Shown here: in pieces, positions 35,063-44,990 of the stretch
Position numbering within the stretch: the first letter of the stretch is position 1
Layout of the letters: every line of letters starts with the position of its first letter
Assembly (NCBI GenBank): GCA_019637815.1
Contig: JAHBUZ010000024.1
Coordinates: forward strand, 1 to 61,123
Direction: 5' to 3'
DNA length: 61,123 nt
From: Chloroflexota bacterium
GTDB lineage: Bacteria; Chloroflexota; Limnocylindria; Limnocylindrales; CSP1-4
Position numbers and translations under genes: made by a program
Notes under the pieces: generated by a model
The model's database searches: none
What the model was told of the DNA's origin: nothing
The model's input: only the letters and a program-made list of their open reading frames with translations

Positions 35063-37171
35063 GTGGGCCAGGCGGTCATCGGTCGGCGGACGTTCCTGGG
35101 CGCCACGGCGGGCGCCCTCGCGGGGGTCGCCGGCGCCCAGCGCGTCCTGGGCAGGACCACGCGTCCCCCCGCAGCGACGGACGTGCTGCCGACGCAGGTC
35201 GCGGCCGACCCGATCGCCGACCAGGCCCGGGCGCTGTTCCTGGACCAGGACGCCATCTTCCGGTTCGTCGCGGATGAGGTGGCCTACGAACCGTATGCGG
35301 GAGCGCTCCGCGGTCCCCGGGTGACCTTGGCCGGCCGTGCCGGCAATGCCGCGGACAAGGCGCTCCTGCTGGCTGCCCTGCTGGACGCCGCGCTCGTCCG
35401 GACACGCTTCGTGGTGGGCACGCTCGATGACGCCGCAGCGGCCAGCCTCACCGGCACGACCGTCGACCCGGAGGCGGCTCGAGCGCGGGCACAGGCGGTC
35501 GCCGCCGCGGCCGTGCCGGACGCAGCATCGGAGCAGCCGAGCCCCGAGATCCAGGCCATGATCGACCGGCTCCCGGAGATCGACGCGGCCGTGACGGCCT
35601 GGGCGGCCGCCACCACGGATGCCTCGGTCCGGACCATCGTGGATGCGCTGGCGGGTGCCGGTATCCAGCTGCCCACCGGTGCGGCTGCGCTGCCGGAGCA
35701 GGAGCGCACCCACCACGTGTGGGTGCAGGCGGAGGTCGGCGCCGACTGGGTCGACCTCGATGCCACCCTCGTCGGCGCGACGCCCGGCACGACCATCGCG
35801 ACCGCCACCGGCGAGCCGTTGGACACGCTGCCGGACGACCTGCGCCACCGCATCGACATCGCCATCGTCGGCGAGCGCATCGCGGGGGACGGCCTGGAGC
35901 AGGAGACGCTCATCGAGCACACGCTGTTCGCGGACGAGCTCTCGGGGGTCCCGCTGTCCATCGGCCATGCGAAGCCGGAAGGACTCCAGGGGCTGGGGTT
36001 GTCGCTCGAGCAGCTCGTCACGGGCGGCGTCAGCTACGTCCCGTGGCTCCAGGTGGACCAGACGAGCATCATCGCCGAGACCGGTCTGCTGCTCGGCACG
36101 GGTGAGGGCCTCTTCGATACCGGCCCCGGCGACCGGGACGGCGAGGCGACCGCGGAGTGGCTGGACGTCACGATCGCGGCGCCTGGTGGGCGCGTCACCA
36201 CGACCCGCCGCGCCCTCCTCGACCGGATCGGCGCGGCCGCACGCCTCGCGGGACCCATCGATCCCACGACCATCCCATCCGTGGAGCTGGTGGACCTGAG
36301 CCCGGACGAGCGCCAGGAGTACCCACCCCTCCGGAGCCTCCACTCCCTGACCATCGCGACCGGTGCCACCGCGCAGCCGTCGATGGCGGGCATGCGCACG
36401 GACGGCGAGCGGGCCATCACGGCGCTGGGCCTGCCGGGGCCGCGCTATCACCTGGCGCGGGACAGCATCAACGCGACGGTCAGCCTGGACCGCGGCGTGG
36501 CGATCCATCTCGACGCCCCCAACGTCGTGCTCCGGAGCGACCTGCTGGCGGTCCAGCCCGACGGCACCCTGAGTGCCAGCGCCGTGCTCGATCTCCTCCA
36601 CCGGAGCTTCGGCACGCTGCCCACGAGCACATCGAGCGCCGCCGTCCCGGCAGGCGTCCTGGCGGGCGTGACCAGCCATGTCGCCGAGCGACTGCGGGGC
36701 GGCGAGGGGCTGCCGACGGACCTCGCGTTCGCACCGCCCACCATCAGCGCCGGCGCGATCCTCGACCGTGCCGCGGTGGAGGGCATCGGACTCCGGGTGA
36801 TCCAGGGCTCCCTGCCGACGGACCTCGCCGTCCCGGCGGAGGCGGTCGGTGCGCTGACCGAGGCGCTCGCCGCGGGCTGGGTCGCCATCGGCCCGGAGCG
36901 TCCGGTGACGATCGACGACTCCCCTCGCCTGGGCTGGTGGCTGGTGGACCCTGCGACAGGCGCGACCGTGGACCTGCTCGATGATGGGCGTGGTGCGGTG
37001 CTCGCCGAGAACGTGGCCCTGATGATGTGGGGCTTCAACATCATGGCCTTCTTCACGCTCCTGGGTGTCTGTCTCGCGTCCACCTTCTTCGCGATCCAGC
37101 GGTTCATGGCCGCGTCGCCCGGCGCGTCCGCGCTGGACATCCCGATCGGCGCCTTCGCGTGCCCCGCGTGA
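35063..37171 (+). CDS. Tat-exported transglutaminase-fold protein, probably inactive (copy 2)
   Basis: A 702-residue paralogue of 20880-23045. The N-terminus has a twin-arginine motif (IGRRTFLGATAGALAGVAG), unlike the Sec signal of copy 1. The transglutaminase-like core (about 45-245) reads FRFVADEVAYEPYAGALRG, GNAADKALLLAALLDAALVR, HVWVQAEVGADWVDLDAT. Active relatives have Cys where this has Ala (residue about 97), while the His and Asp positions are intact. A beta-rich middle, a conserved segment GWWLVDPATG and a membrane helix near 650-675 follow. GTG 35063 has AGGGG six bases upstream. It converges with only 21 bp spacing on the giant VWA gene at 37193. Confidence 0.75.
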   Translation: MGQAVIGRRTFLGATAGALAGVAGAQRVLGRTTRPPAATDVLPTQVAADPIADQARALFLDQDAIFRFVADEVAYEPYAGALRGPRVTLAGRAGNAADKALLLAALLDAALVRTRFVVGTLDDAAAASLTGTTVDPEAARARAQAVAAAAVPDAASEQPSPEIQAMIDRLPEIDAAVTAWAAATTDASVRTIVDALAGAGIQLPTGAAALPEQERTHHVWVQAEVGADWVDLDATLVGATPGTTIATATGEPLDTLPDDLRHRIDIAIVGERIAGDGLEQETLIEHTLFADELSGVPLSIGHAKPEGLQGLGLSLEQLVTGGVSYVPWLQVDQTSIIAETGLLLGTGEGLFDTGPGDRDGEATAEWLDVTIAAPGGRVTTTRRALLDRIGAAARLAGPIDPTTIPSVELVDLSPDERQEYPPLRSLHSLTIATGATAQPSMAGMRTDGERAITALGLPGPRYHLARDSINATVSLDRGVAIHLDAPNVVLRSDLLAVQPDGTLSASAVLDLLHRSFGTLPTSTSSAAVPAGVLAGVTSHVAERLRGGEGLPTDLAFAPPTISAGAILDRAAVEGIGLRVIQGSLPTDLAVPAEAVGALTEALAAGWVAIGPERPVTIDDSPRLGWWLVDPATGATVDLLDDGRGAVLAENVALMMWGFNIMAFFTLLGVCLASTFFAIQRFMAASPGASALDIPIGAFACPA

Positions 37172-37192
37172 GCGCCTGACGCCACGCTCAGG

Positions 37193-40100
37193 TCAGGGCG
37201 TGGGCGTCTCGTCCATGGGGAGCGGCAGCTCCGATCCCTCGCCGGGCCGGACCCGTCCCTCCAGCACCATCTGGGGGTCGGTCCGGACCACGACGCGGTA
37301 GTCGCCGGGTGCCAGCTCCAGGGCCGGTCCGTTGATGGTGCCGCGCGCGACCACCTCGTCGGCAGCATCGAGGACATCGAACGGGGCACCGACCGCACTG
37401 CCGAGCGCGGTCCGCAGCTGGGCGGCCGTGCGGGCATCGAAGTAGGCGCCACCGCCGAGCTCCGCGAGACGTCGGATGCGGCGCCGGTCCTCACCGCTGA
37501 GCCCCAGGCCCACGATGTTGACCGTGACATCGAACCCCTGGCGCCGCAGGCGTCGGACCTCCCGGGTGGGGTCGCCGCCACAGCTCTCCTGCCCATCGCT
37601 CACGATGACCACGACACGCGGCCCGGTGGCCTCCGCGAGATCGTCAGCGACGCTGGCGATGGCCGCGGCCAGGGGCGTCCTCACCGATCGGAGCACCTTC
37701 ACCGACGCGATCCGCTCGATCATGGCATCCGGGTCGAGCGGGCCGAACGGCACCCCCAGCTCCGTGTCGCACGAGCGCTCCCGCTGACGGAACCAGCGGA
37801 GCGCGACCGGGGTGCCCGCCGGCAGGTCCGCGCGCACGAGCGTCGTGAGGACGTCCTTGGCGACATCGATGCGGCGTTGGTCACCCATGCGCTCGAGCAT
37901 GCTGCCCGAGGTGTCGAGCACGAGCTCGATGGCCGCGGACGGGTCGATGGGCGCCGCCACGGGCTGACCGTCCTCGCCCATGGGCGTGACGACGCGCAGC
38001 GTCCCCGGCTCCGGTGGCGCGAGCTCCTCCTCCGAGGAGGCGTAACGCAGCGCATAGACGGCCGGCCGCCGGAGCCAGGTGGCCAGCTGGTCGAAGGCCC
38101 CATCGAGATCCGGCTGGGTCTGGGCATAGCGATAGGCGCCCCCGCTCGCGGCAGCCCAGTCCTGCATCGTGCGCGAGGACCGGAGCGAACCACCCAGCTG
38201 GACAGGGAACACGAGCGGTCGCACCGCCGCGAGCGCTTGCCACATCGCGGCGCTGTCCTGGAACGATGCGGTCTCGCCATCGGTGATGAGCAGGATCGCG
38301 CGGGCACCGTCCCGCCCCTCGAGTCGCTCGAGCGCGCGCAGGATCGACCACTCCGCCGAGCTGTCGCCCACCGGCAGAGCGCCCTCGACCGCCGACCGCA
38401 GCTCATCGGGTCGATCGCTCCAGTCGGGCAGCAGTGAGATCTCCGAGCCGAACGGGGTGATGAGCACGTCATCACGCCCCGGCTGCACACCGGCCACGAA
38501 GGTATCCAGGGCGCCCGTGATGGCGGGCCAGTACTCGGCGATGCTGAGGCTCGTGTCATACAGGAACGCCACCGAGAAGGGCGGCTGTTCCACGCGCAGC
38601 CGATAGGTCGCGCCCGGTGTGACCGACGCGCGGTACTCGATGGCTCCGCTCTCTGCGGCGGGGCCGAAGGACGTGACCACGGGCATCCCCGCCTCGTCGA
38701 GCACGCTCACCCGGGCCGCCACGAACGGCTCTCCCGCCACGGTCACACGGAGGCTGTGATGACCCTCCGGCACACGGACCAGGTACTCGTCCACGTCCGT
38801 GCCGAAGGTCGCCTGCCCTCGCGCGACGGTGTCCGGTTCCAATAGCACCGCACCCGTGCCCTCGCCCACTTCCGGATCGTCCACGACACCACTCGGTGAC
38901 GCGGGCTCGAGCACTTCGTGGATCGCGTCCCGCGACATGCCGCCCCACTCGGCCAGGATGGAGCGATAGGTGTCGTCCGTGGACCGCTCGAACACCCGGA
39001 TGGTCCCCGGCAGCTCCCAGGGCTCCGGGTCCGGCCCGGCATCCCGGGTCCGGAAACGGATGGACCGGGCCCACACGGGCTCGTCGAGGACGAACGGCTC
39101 GATGGTGCCATCGTCCGCCCGCTCCAGCTCCCAGGTGCCCAGTGGCTCCCACGGCCCGAGCGGGCTGTCCACGCTCACATCCAGCTGCACCCGCTCCGTG
39201 CGGGTCGATGGGTCGGAGCCGTCGGCATCCGACCAACCGATGCTGGTCACCTGTGCCGCGCGGCCGTGGTGGAACCCGATCACCCAGCTGATGGTGCCTC
39301 CCGACGAGGGCATCACCACGGCCAGGTCGCGTTCCTCGGTGAGCATGCTCTCGAGCACCTCCGGCAGCTCGGCCAGCTGCGGGTCCGTCCAGACCACGTG
39401 CCCGCCCGATGCCGGGTCGGCGATGTCCCGAGGACCATCGGCGGGGTCAGCGCCGGGGGTCGCGATGACCTTCCACTCGGCGAGGACCGCGTCCGTGGGC
39501 ACCCCACCCAGGAGGCTCGAGGACCACGTGGAGAGGATCTCCAGCTGCGCGTATCGGGCGGGCTGGGGCGTGTCGAGGACGAACGCCTGGTCGACGCCCA
39601 GCGGGGTCAGCTCCACCGACAGGACGGGCTCGAAGGTCACCCCATCGGTGGACAGCGAGAGACGCACGTTCCGCGGCTTCTGGGCCAGCACGTCCGCGGA
39701 CGAGAGGGGGTTGAGCACGAACCCTGCGACCGGCACGGGGTCGGTGCCGGCGAGCGTGACCGTGATGGGCGTCGGCGGATCGGTCACCGGGATGGCCAGC
39801 CCGCCGGTCGCGATCGCGTCGCCATCGTGGAGCGCGGCACCTCCGACCGGATCCACGAATGGATCGGGGAGCCCACCGAGCGCGGTCCATGCGACATCCA
39901 GCCCGCCCAGCAGCTCGTCCGGCAGCGGCCACGCGCGCCGTGGGTCGACGGGTGGCGCGTCGCGACGTACCGCGACCTCCGTGAGCGCGCTGACCCCCGA
40001 GCCGGGCGGCGCGGGGCCTTCATCGAGCCGGGCCGCGGCATGGATCGCGACCGCCGTGATGCTGTCGGCCCAGGCCTCGGCCGGCACCGTGACCACGACC

Positions 40101-42589
40101 GGCACCTCGATCGATCCGCCGGCCGGCACCCGGACCTCGCTCGGCGCAGTGACCGACCAAGCGACGTGGCTCGTCCACGTCGAGAGGTCCACCGGGACGT
40201 CCTCGGTCGAGGTGGTGGTGAGCGTCAGGATCCCCTGCACCTGCTGACCTTCGGGCCACCAGCCAGCGACCTGGTCGGTCGCCAGGACGAGGTCCATCGA
40301 GAGATCCGGGCTGGCGACGGTCGCCGCGGCCGGCACCTCGATCGTGTACGGACCACTCGGCGTGACGGACAGCACCCACGAACCCGCAGGCAGATCATCG
40401 GTGCGCCACGTCGTCCCACCATCGGGGTCAGGGACGAGCGACACGAGGTCGTACCCCTGGAGCAGCTCCACGGACGAGACCTCGCCCGTGACGTCGACCG
40501 CGTACGGGCCACCGGACCATGGGTCCAGCAGGTATATGTCGGGGTCGCCGGCGCCGGTGGCGTCGCCCTCCACGATGCCCGACGGCGGGAATGCCCGCGC
40601 GCTCCCCGGCGCGTCGTTGGGCTCCAGGTCCCCCGTCGTCACGAACGGATCGAGTCGATCGACCCGCAGGGCGTAGGGCTCCTGGCTCGGTTCGATGCCC
40701 ACGAGGCGGATCTGGTACGCCCCGGCGGGCAGGAGCGCCTCGTAGCGGATCGGCGCACCCGTGGTCTGGCTCCGCGTCAGCAGGATGGCCTCGCCGCCTG
40801 CGCTCAGCTCGAGCTCCACCAACGCGTCCGCCGCGACCTCGAGGTCGATGGACAGGTGCTCCTGCGCGGACAGCGAGAAGCGATAGCGATCCGTGTCATT
40901 CCGACGCAGCTTGCCGATGTGGCGGCTGCCCAGCGCCACGCGCTCGGCCAGGGCCACGTCGTCGTTCGGCTCACGCTCGGCGTCCGGATCGGGTGGCCCG
41001 AGCGGCGTCGCGCGGAGGGTGTAGTCGGTCTCGCCCGCCTCCACCACGATCCGGTGCTCGCCCGGGACGAGGTACAGGTCGTACAGGGTCGCGGTGCGTC
41101 CGTCGTCCGCGACCTCGCCGGTCGCGAGGATCCCGCCGTCCGCGCGCCACCAGGCGAGGGAGCTGATGGCCGCACCCTCCAGGTCGATCCGCCAGAGTTG
41201 TGCCCCGCCGTCGGTGCGCAGCAGGAACACGTCCCGGTCGCCATCCACCGACCGGCCGTGCATCACGGTGCCGGCATCGAACGGCGTCGCGAGGTCGGTG
41301 GAGTCGTTGGGCTCCGTCTCGTGGTCGGCGCGCGGCTCGCCCACCGCATCGACCCGCAGCAGATAGCTGCCCGCGGGGTCGGCCTCGCCACCCACCGTCA
41401 GGATGTGGTCCCCGGCCGCGAGGCGCAACCCACGCAGCGTGACGCCCTCCACCCCGCTCCGACACTGGACCTGCGTCCCATCCGATCCCAGCAGGCACAG
41501 CAGCCGGGTCGGACCGGGCGTGGACACGAGTCGGACGTCCAGCAGCTGGCCCGCGAGCGTGTCATCCACCGTCAGGCGCCACGCGTCGACGTCACCACGT
41601 GTCGCGAGCCGACCCATACCCACGCGCCGCTCCGGGTCGAGCGGGTGCGCCCACTCTGGCAGGTCGTCCGGCTCCGGATCGGCCGCCTGCACGGGTGGCT
41701 CCGGAGCCGCGGACAGGACGTAGGCCGCGGGCATGTCGAACGCCGGGTCGATGGTCACGAGATAGCCCGCGGGGTCGGGCGCCAGGTCATGCACGACCGC
41801 CATGCCGTCGAGGGTCGTCAGCTGCACGCTCCGTGCCCCATCGGCAGTGCTGACGACCATGCTCGCATCGGTCCCCATCGGCACCTGGAGGGTGACGGAC
41901 CAGAGGCCCCCGGCGCCGTCGTCGGGCACCTGCCATCGAACGACGTCGGGCGTGTCAGCGCGATCGCCGCCCACCTCGAACGCGCCCGTGACCGCCAGGG
42001 CGCTGTCCGGGTCGTCATCGGGCTCCGTCGCCACGGTCGTCGGCCAGGACGCGCCCGGGACCACGCGCACCTCGTAGTCGAGCGCGGGGTCCGGCACCAG
42101 GCCGCCCGACTCGCTGCGATACACCGCGAGCACGTAGCGGCCGGGTGCCAGCAGGACGTCCGGGCGCATCGGTGCCTCGCGCACGAACTGGTCGCTCGAC
42201 AGCGTCAGCAGCGCCGGGTCGGACAACTCGAGCGGTTCGATGCCCGGCTCGGAGCGGACCTGGTGGAGGCCCAGGCTCGTCACGGCATCCTGGACACCCG
42301 TCAGCGAGAACGTCCAGCGGACCGGCGGGTCCGTCGGTGGCACCTCCCATGCGACCAGGTCCTGATCGCCCGGCGGCAGGGATCCGCGGATGCACGCCGC
42401 ACCCTCCTGCGGGTCGGACCAGGCCGGCGTGTCGTTGGGCTCGGCATCCTCGATGCAGCGCTCCTGCACGAGGACGCGGGGCGGCGATCCGACGGCCATC
42501 CCTGCGGGTAGCCACGCGGCCGACCACAGGAGCGCGGCCACGGACGCCGCCAGGCACAGCAGTGTCCGAAGCACCGCCTGACGTGTCAC
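37193..42589 (-). CDS. Giant secreted PPC-repeat / double VWA-domain protein (copy 2)
   Basis: A 1,798-residue paralogue of 23174-28594 with the same order of parts: signal peptide, PPC-like modules opening with EPND or EPDD (near 53, 306, 426, 541 and 658), a central beta region, VWA 1 (DTSLS, about 1343), VWA 2 (DTSGSM about 1558, SVRTPLAAAI, VIVSDGQES) and a C-terminal small beta domain. Similarity covers the full length, so the whole gene was duplicated. The GTG start has GGAGGAGG nine bases upstream and a TACCAT box at 42640-42645, hence a leadered message, unlike copy 1. It is divergent from the TPM gene. Confidence 0.82.
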   Translation of the reverse strand: MTRQAVLRTLLCLAASVAALLWSAAWLPAGMAVGSPPRVLVQERCIEDAEPNDTPAWSDPQEGAACIRGSLPPGDQDLVAWEVPPTDPPVRWTFSLTGVQDAVTSLGLHQVRSEPGIEPLELSDPALLTLSSDQFVREAPMRPDVLLAPGRYVLAVYRSESGGLVPDPALDYEVRVVPGASWPTTVATEPDDDPDSALAVTGAFEVGGDRADTPDVVRWQVPDDGAGGLWSVTLQVPMGTDASMVVSTADGARSVQLTTLDGMAVVHDLAPDPAGYLVTIDPAFDMPAAYVLSAAPEPPVQAADPEPDDLPEWAHPLDPERRVGMGRLATRGDVDAWRLTVDDTLAGQLLDVRLVSTPGPTRLLCLLGSDGTQVQCRSGVEGVTLRGLRLAAGDHILTVGGEADPAGSYLLRVDAVGEPRADHETEPNDSTDLATPFDAGTVMHGRSVDGDRDVFLLRTDGGAQLWRIDLEGAAISSLAWWRADGGILATGEVADDGRTATLYDLYLVPGEHRIVVEAGETDYTLRATPLGPPDPDAEREPNDDVALAERVALGSRHIGKLRRNDTDRYRFSLSAQEHLSIDLEVAADALVELELSAGGEAILLTRSQTTGAPIRYEALLPAGAYQIRLVGIEPSQEPYALRVDRLDPFVTTGDLEPNDAPGSARAFPPSGIVEGDATGAGDPDIYLLDPWSGGPYAVDVTGEVSSVELLQGYDLVSLVPDPDGGTTWRTDDLPAGSWVLSVTPSGPYTIEVPAAATVASPDLSMDLVLATDQVAGWWPEGQQVQGILTLTTTSTEDVPVDLSTWTSHVAWSVTAPSEVRVPAGGSIEVPVVVTVPAEAWADSITAVAIHAAARLDEGPAPPGSGVSALTEVAVRRDAPPVDPRRAWPLPDELLGGLDVAWTALGGLPDPFVDPVGGAALHDGDAIATGGLAIPVTDPPTPITVTLAGTDPVPVAGFVLNPLSSADVLAQKPRNVRLSLSTDGVTFEPVLSVELTPLGVDQAFVLDTPQPARYAQLEILSTWSSSLLGGVPTDAVLAEWKVIATPGADPADGPRDIADPASGGHVVWTDPQLAELPEVLESMLTEERDLAVVMPSSGGTISWVIGFHHGRAAQVTSIGWSDADGSDPSTRTERVQLDVSVDSPLGPWEPLGTWELERADDGTIEPFVLDEPVWARSIRFRTRDAGPDPEPWELPGTIRVFERSTDDTYRSILAEWGGMSRDAIHEVLEPASPSGVVDDPEVGEGTGAVLLEPDTVARGQATFGTDVDEYLVRVPEGHHSLRVTVAGEPFVAARVSVLDEAGMPVVTSFGPAAESGAIEYRASVTPGATYRLRVEQPPFSVAFLYDTSLSIAEYWPAITGALDTFVAGVQPGRDDVLITPFGSEISLLPDWSDRPDELRSAVEGALPVGDSSAEWSILRALERLEGRDGARAILLITDGETASFQDSAAMWQALAAVRPLVFPVQLGGSLRSSRTMQDWAAASGGAYRYAQTQPDLDGAFDQLATWLRRPAVYALRYASSEEELAPPEPGTLRVVTPMGEDGQPVAAPIDPSAAIELVLDTSGSMLERMGDQRRIDVAKDVLTTLVRADLPAGTPVALRWFRQRERSCDTELGVPFGPLDPDAMIERIASVKVLRSVRTPLAAAIASVADDLAEATGPRVVVIVSDGQESCGGDPTREVRRLRRQGFDVTVNIVGLGLSGEDRRRIRRLAELGGGAYFDARTAAQLRTALGSAVGAPFDVLDAADEVVARGTINGPALELAPGDYRVVVRTDPQMVLEGRVRPGEGSELPLPMDETPTP

Positions 42590-42639
42590 GCGTCGTCGCC
42601 TCCTCCGCTCCGCTGGTGAGCCCCACCCGGGGCGCGCCG

Positions 42640-42645
42640 ATGGTA
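42640..42645 (-). promoter_or_regulatory. -10 box TACCAT of the second PPC/VWA gene
   Basis: Complement of atggta, about 50 bp before GTG 42589. The leader contains GGAGGAGG. Confidence 0.45.
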
Positions 42646-42674
42646 CCCCCAGCGCGGCCCCACGCCGGGTGGGC

Positions 42675-42680
42675 TACCCT
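42675..42680 (+). promoter_or_regulatory. -10 box TACCCT, leaderless promoter of the TPM/DUF2207 gene
   Basis: Ends 6 nt before GTG 42687 and excludes the in-frame GTG at 42669 as start. Confidence 0.6.
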
Positions 42681-42686
42681 GAGGTG

Positions 42687-44990
42687 GTGAAGCACGGTCG
42701 CTCCCGAGCGGCGACGCGCCGCACGATCATCGCGCTGCTCGCGGTTCTGCTGCTGGTCCCGCTGGCGAGCTCCGTCATGCTTGCGGTCGGTCCACCCTTC
42801 GGCAGCCGGCCGTCCGGGACCCACATCGTCGATGAGGCGGGACTGCTCAACCGCCAGCCAGAGGTGGGCATCGAGCAGGGTCTCCAGGCGTTCGCCGAGA
42901 GCACGGGCATCGACATCGCGGTGGTGCTCCAGGTGAAGCCCCGCGTGACGACCGAAGCGGACGCCGATGCGGACGCGGCCGCCCTCCGGGATGAGTGGGG
43001 GCTCGGCGGGTCCGGTGGCCGGGGTGTCGCGATGGTCTGGGATCTCGATCGCGGGCTCACGCGCGCCGTCACGGGCCTCGCCTTCACGTCCGGTCTCGAG
43101 GACGAGGTGGACACGGAAGCGCTCGCCGCGACCGTGCGTGCATCGATGGCCGACCCGCTCGCCGCCGGCGACTGGGTCCAGGCCGTCAACCGGGGCGTGT
43201 TCTCATTGACCGCGGGGCTGCCGGGTGCCCAGCCGACACCGACCTCCACCCCCACACCCCGACCCGACACGACGACGGGCCCGACACCCACGAGCGGACC
43301 CCAGGCGACCCCGGGTCCCATCGTCCCGGAGCTGCCGCCCGCACCGCCGGGTCCGCCCTATCCCGAGCCTGTCCCGGGGCTGTTCGTGTATGACCACGCG
43401 GCTGTCTTCCGGCCGGAGACCCGCACGGCGGCCGCGGCCATCATCGCCGGCATCCGCGAGCGGACCGGTGCGGAGATCGTGGTCTACACCCAGATGAAGC
43501 CGGAGAGCGATACCCCGGCGAAGGCGGAACGCGACGCCATCGAGCTCATCGACCAGTACGGGGTCGGGCGCCTGGGCTTCGATGATGGGCTGGCCATCCT
43601 GTTCGACCTCTCGGACCCGTGCCACGGGCAGGTGCAGCTGTATGCCGCACCGGGCTATCGCGCCTCGTACCTCACCAACGAGGACCGCCAGCGGATCTTC
43701 GAGCAGGACATGCTGCCCCACCTGCGCCGCTGTGACCTCGATGGCGCGCTGATGGTGGCGCTCACCCGGATCGACGCGGCGACCACCGCGGACCGGGCGC
43801 GTCAGCTCCAGCTGGCACGCCAGGTGGATGCAGCGACGGGACTCGTGCTGGCGCCGCTCCTCCTGCTGGGCCTCGTGGGCTGGGCGGGTGCGAGCTGGTT
43901 CCGCTACGGCCGCGACCCGCAGTACCTCGACGACCCCTCGATCCACATGCCCGCCCCACCACCCGGTCTCACACCCGCGGCGGCGACGGTCATCCTGGAC
44001 GGCCGGGCGACCCGCCATGCGGTCACCACCGCGCTCGTCGACCTCGCCGGACGTGGCGAGCTCCGGTTCCGTCGGCCCGACCCGAGTGCCCGCGCGACCA
44101 TCGATATCCTGGATCCCGATACCGCGGACCCCCGCGTGCTGCGCAACCGGGCCGTGGCGCTGGGCACCGCGGAGCGCTTCCTGCTGGGCCAGCTGCATGG
44201 GCTGCGCCGGGGGGCCGGACCGGTCACCGCGGATCAGCTCGAACGACTCATGCCGGACGTGTCCCGATTCGAGGACCGGCTGGAGGAGTCGGTCGTCGAG
44301 GCGGGCTGGTTCCGCGAGACCCCGGAGCGCTCCACCGATCGGTGGTCGTTCCGGGCCGGTGTCGTGCTCGTCGTGGGCGTGGTGGCCGGGTTCATCGCGT
44401 GGAACCTGCCCAGCAGCGGCCTGCTGCTGCTGGGTGGTGCGCTCGTTGCGGCCGCGATCGTCATGTTCGTGCTGGCACGTGCGATGCCGCAGCGCACGAT
44501 GTCGGGTGCCATGGTCCACGCCTGGCTCGCCGCGTATCGACGGACCCTCGAGCGCACCCTGGCCGGCGCGCGGTCCATGGACGAGGTCGTGGCCTCGCAC
44601 GCGCTGCCGTGGGTGGAGACGCCCGACCAGGCGCTCGTGTGGGGCTTCGCGCTCGGCCTGCATCACGAGGTGGAGGACGTGCTGGAGCGGTCGATCGCGC
44701 TGGCGCAGGAGCGCGATGCGACCGGTGCACGCGCGCCCTGGGTGCCGGCCTGGTACATCGCGACCGTGAGCGGGACGGGGAGTGGTCCTGGTGGTGGCTC
44801 GTCGAGCGGTGGTGGTGGGCTGTTCTCGAGCTCGGCGCTCCCCGACTTCGGGGCGATGACGGCGGTCCTGTCGACCATCGGCGCCTCGGAGGCGTCCAGC
44901 TCGTCCGACTCGGGCTCGTCCAGCTCGTCCGGGGGCTTCAGCGGCGGCTCGTCCGGCGGTGGCGGCGGAGGCGCAGGCGGCGGCTTCTAG
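42687..44990 (+). CDS. Membrane protein with two TPM domains and a DUF2207-type C-terminus
   Basis: A 767-residue protein. An N-terminal membrane segment (about 12-34) is followed by TPM domain 1 (about 40-165, IVDEAGLLNR), a Thr/Pro linker (about 175-220), TPM domain 2 (about 230-370, VYDHAAVFRPETR) and a membrane helix near 385-405. The part after it matches DUF2207-like proteins (LDDPSIHMPAPPPGLTPAAA ... TALVDLAGRGELRF). Two more helices lie near 550-590, and the tail is Ser/Gly-rich, ending in GGGGGGAGGGF as in YgcG-like proteins. TPM domains are linked to photosystem repair or membrane quality control in other bacteria; the role here is unknown. The tandem TPM arrangement plus DUF2207 in one chain is uncommon. 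Confidence 0.83.
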   Translation: MKHGRSRAATRRTIIALLAVLLLVPLASSVMLAVGPPFGSRPSGTHIVDEAGLLNRQPEVGIEQGLQAFAESTGIDIAVVLQVKPRVTTEADADADAAALRDEWGLGGSGGRGVAMVWDLDRGLTRAVTGLAFTSGLEDEVDTEALAATVRASMADPLAAGDWVQAVNRGVFSLTAGLPGAQPTPTSTPTPRPDTTTGPTPTSGPQATPGPIVPELPPAPPGPPYPEPVPGLFVYDHAAVFRPETRTAAAAIIAGIRERTGAEIVVYTQMKPESDTPAKAERDAIELIDQYGVGRLGFDDGLAILFDLSDPCHGQVQLYAAPGYRASYLTNEDRQRIFEQDMLPHLRRCDLDGALMVALTRIDAATTADRARQLQLARQVDAATGLVLAPLLLLGLVGWAGASWFRYGRDPQYLDDPSIHMPAPPPGLTPAAATVILDGRATRHAVTTALVDLAGRGELRFRRPDPSARATIDILDPDTADPRVLRNRAVALGTAERFLLGQLHGLRRGAGPVTADQLERLMPDVSRFEDRLEESVVEAGWFRETPERSTDRWSFRAGVVLVVGVVAGFIAWNLPSSGLLLLGGALVAAAIVMFVLARAMPQRTMSGAMVHAWLAAYRRTLERTLAGARSMDEVVASHALPWVETPDQALVWGFALGLHHEVEDVLERSIALAQERDATGARAPWVPAWYIATVSGTGSGPGGGSSSGGGGLFSSSALPDFGAMTAVLSTIGASEASSSSDSGSSSSSGGFSGGSSGGGGGGAGGGF

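Noticed and set aside
38918..42511. Plus-strand frame of 1,197 codons opposite the second VWA gene
   Set aside because: Same reasoning: antisense to a well-supported gene, Arg/Gly/His-rich and without any recognisable motif.
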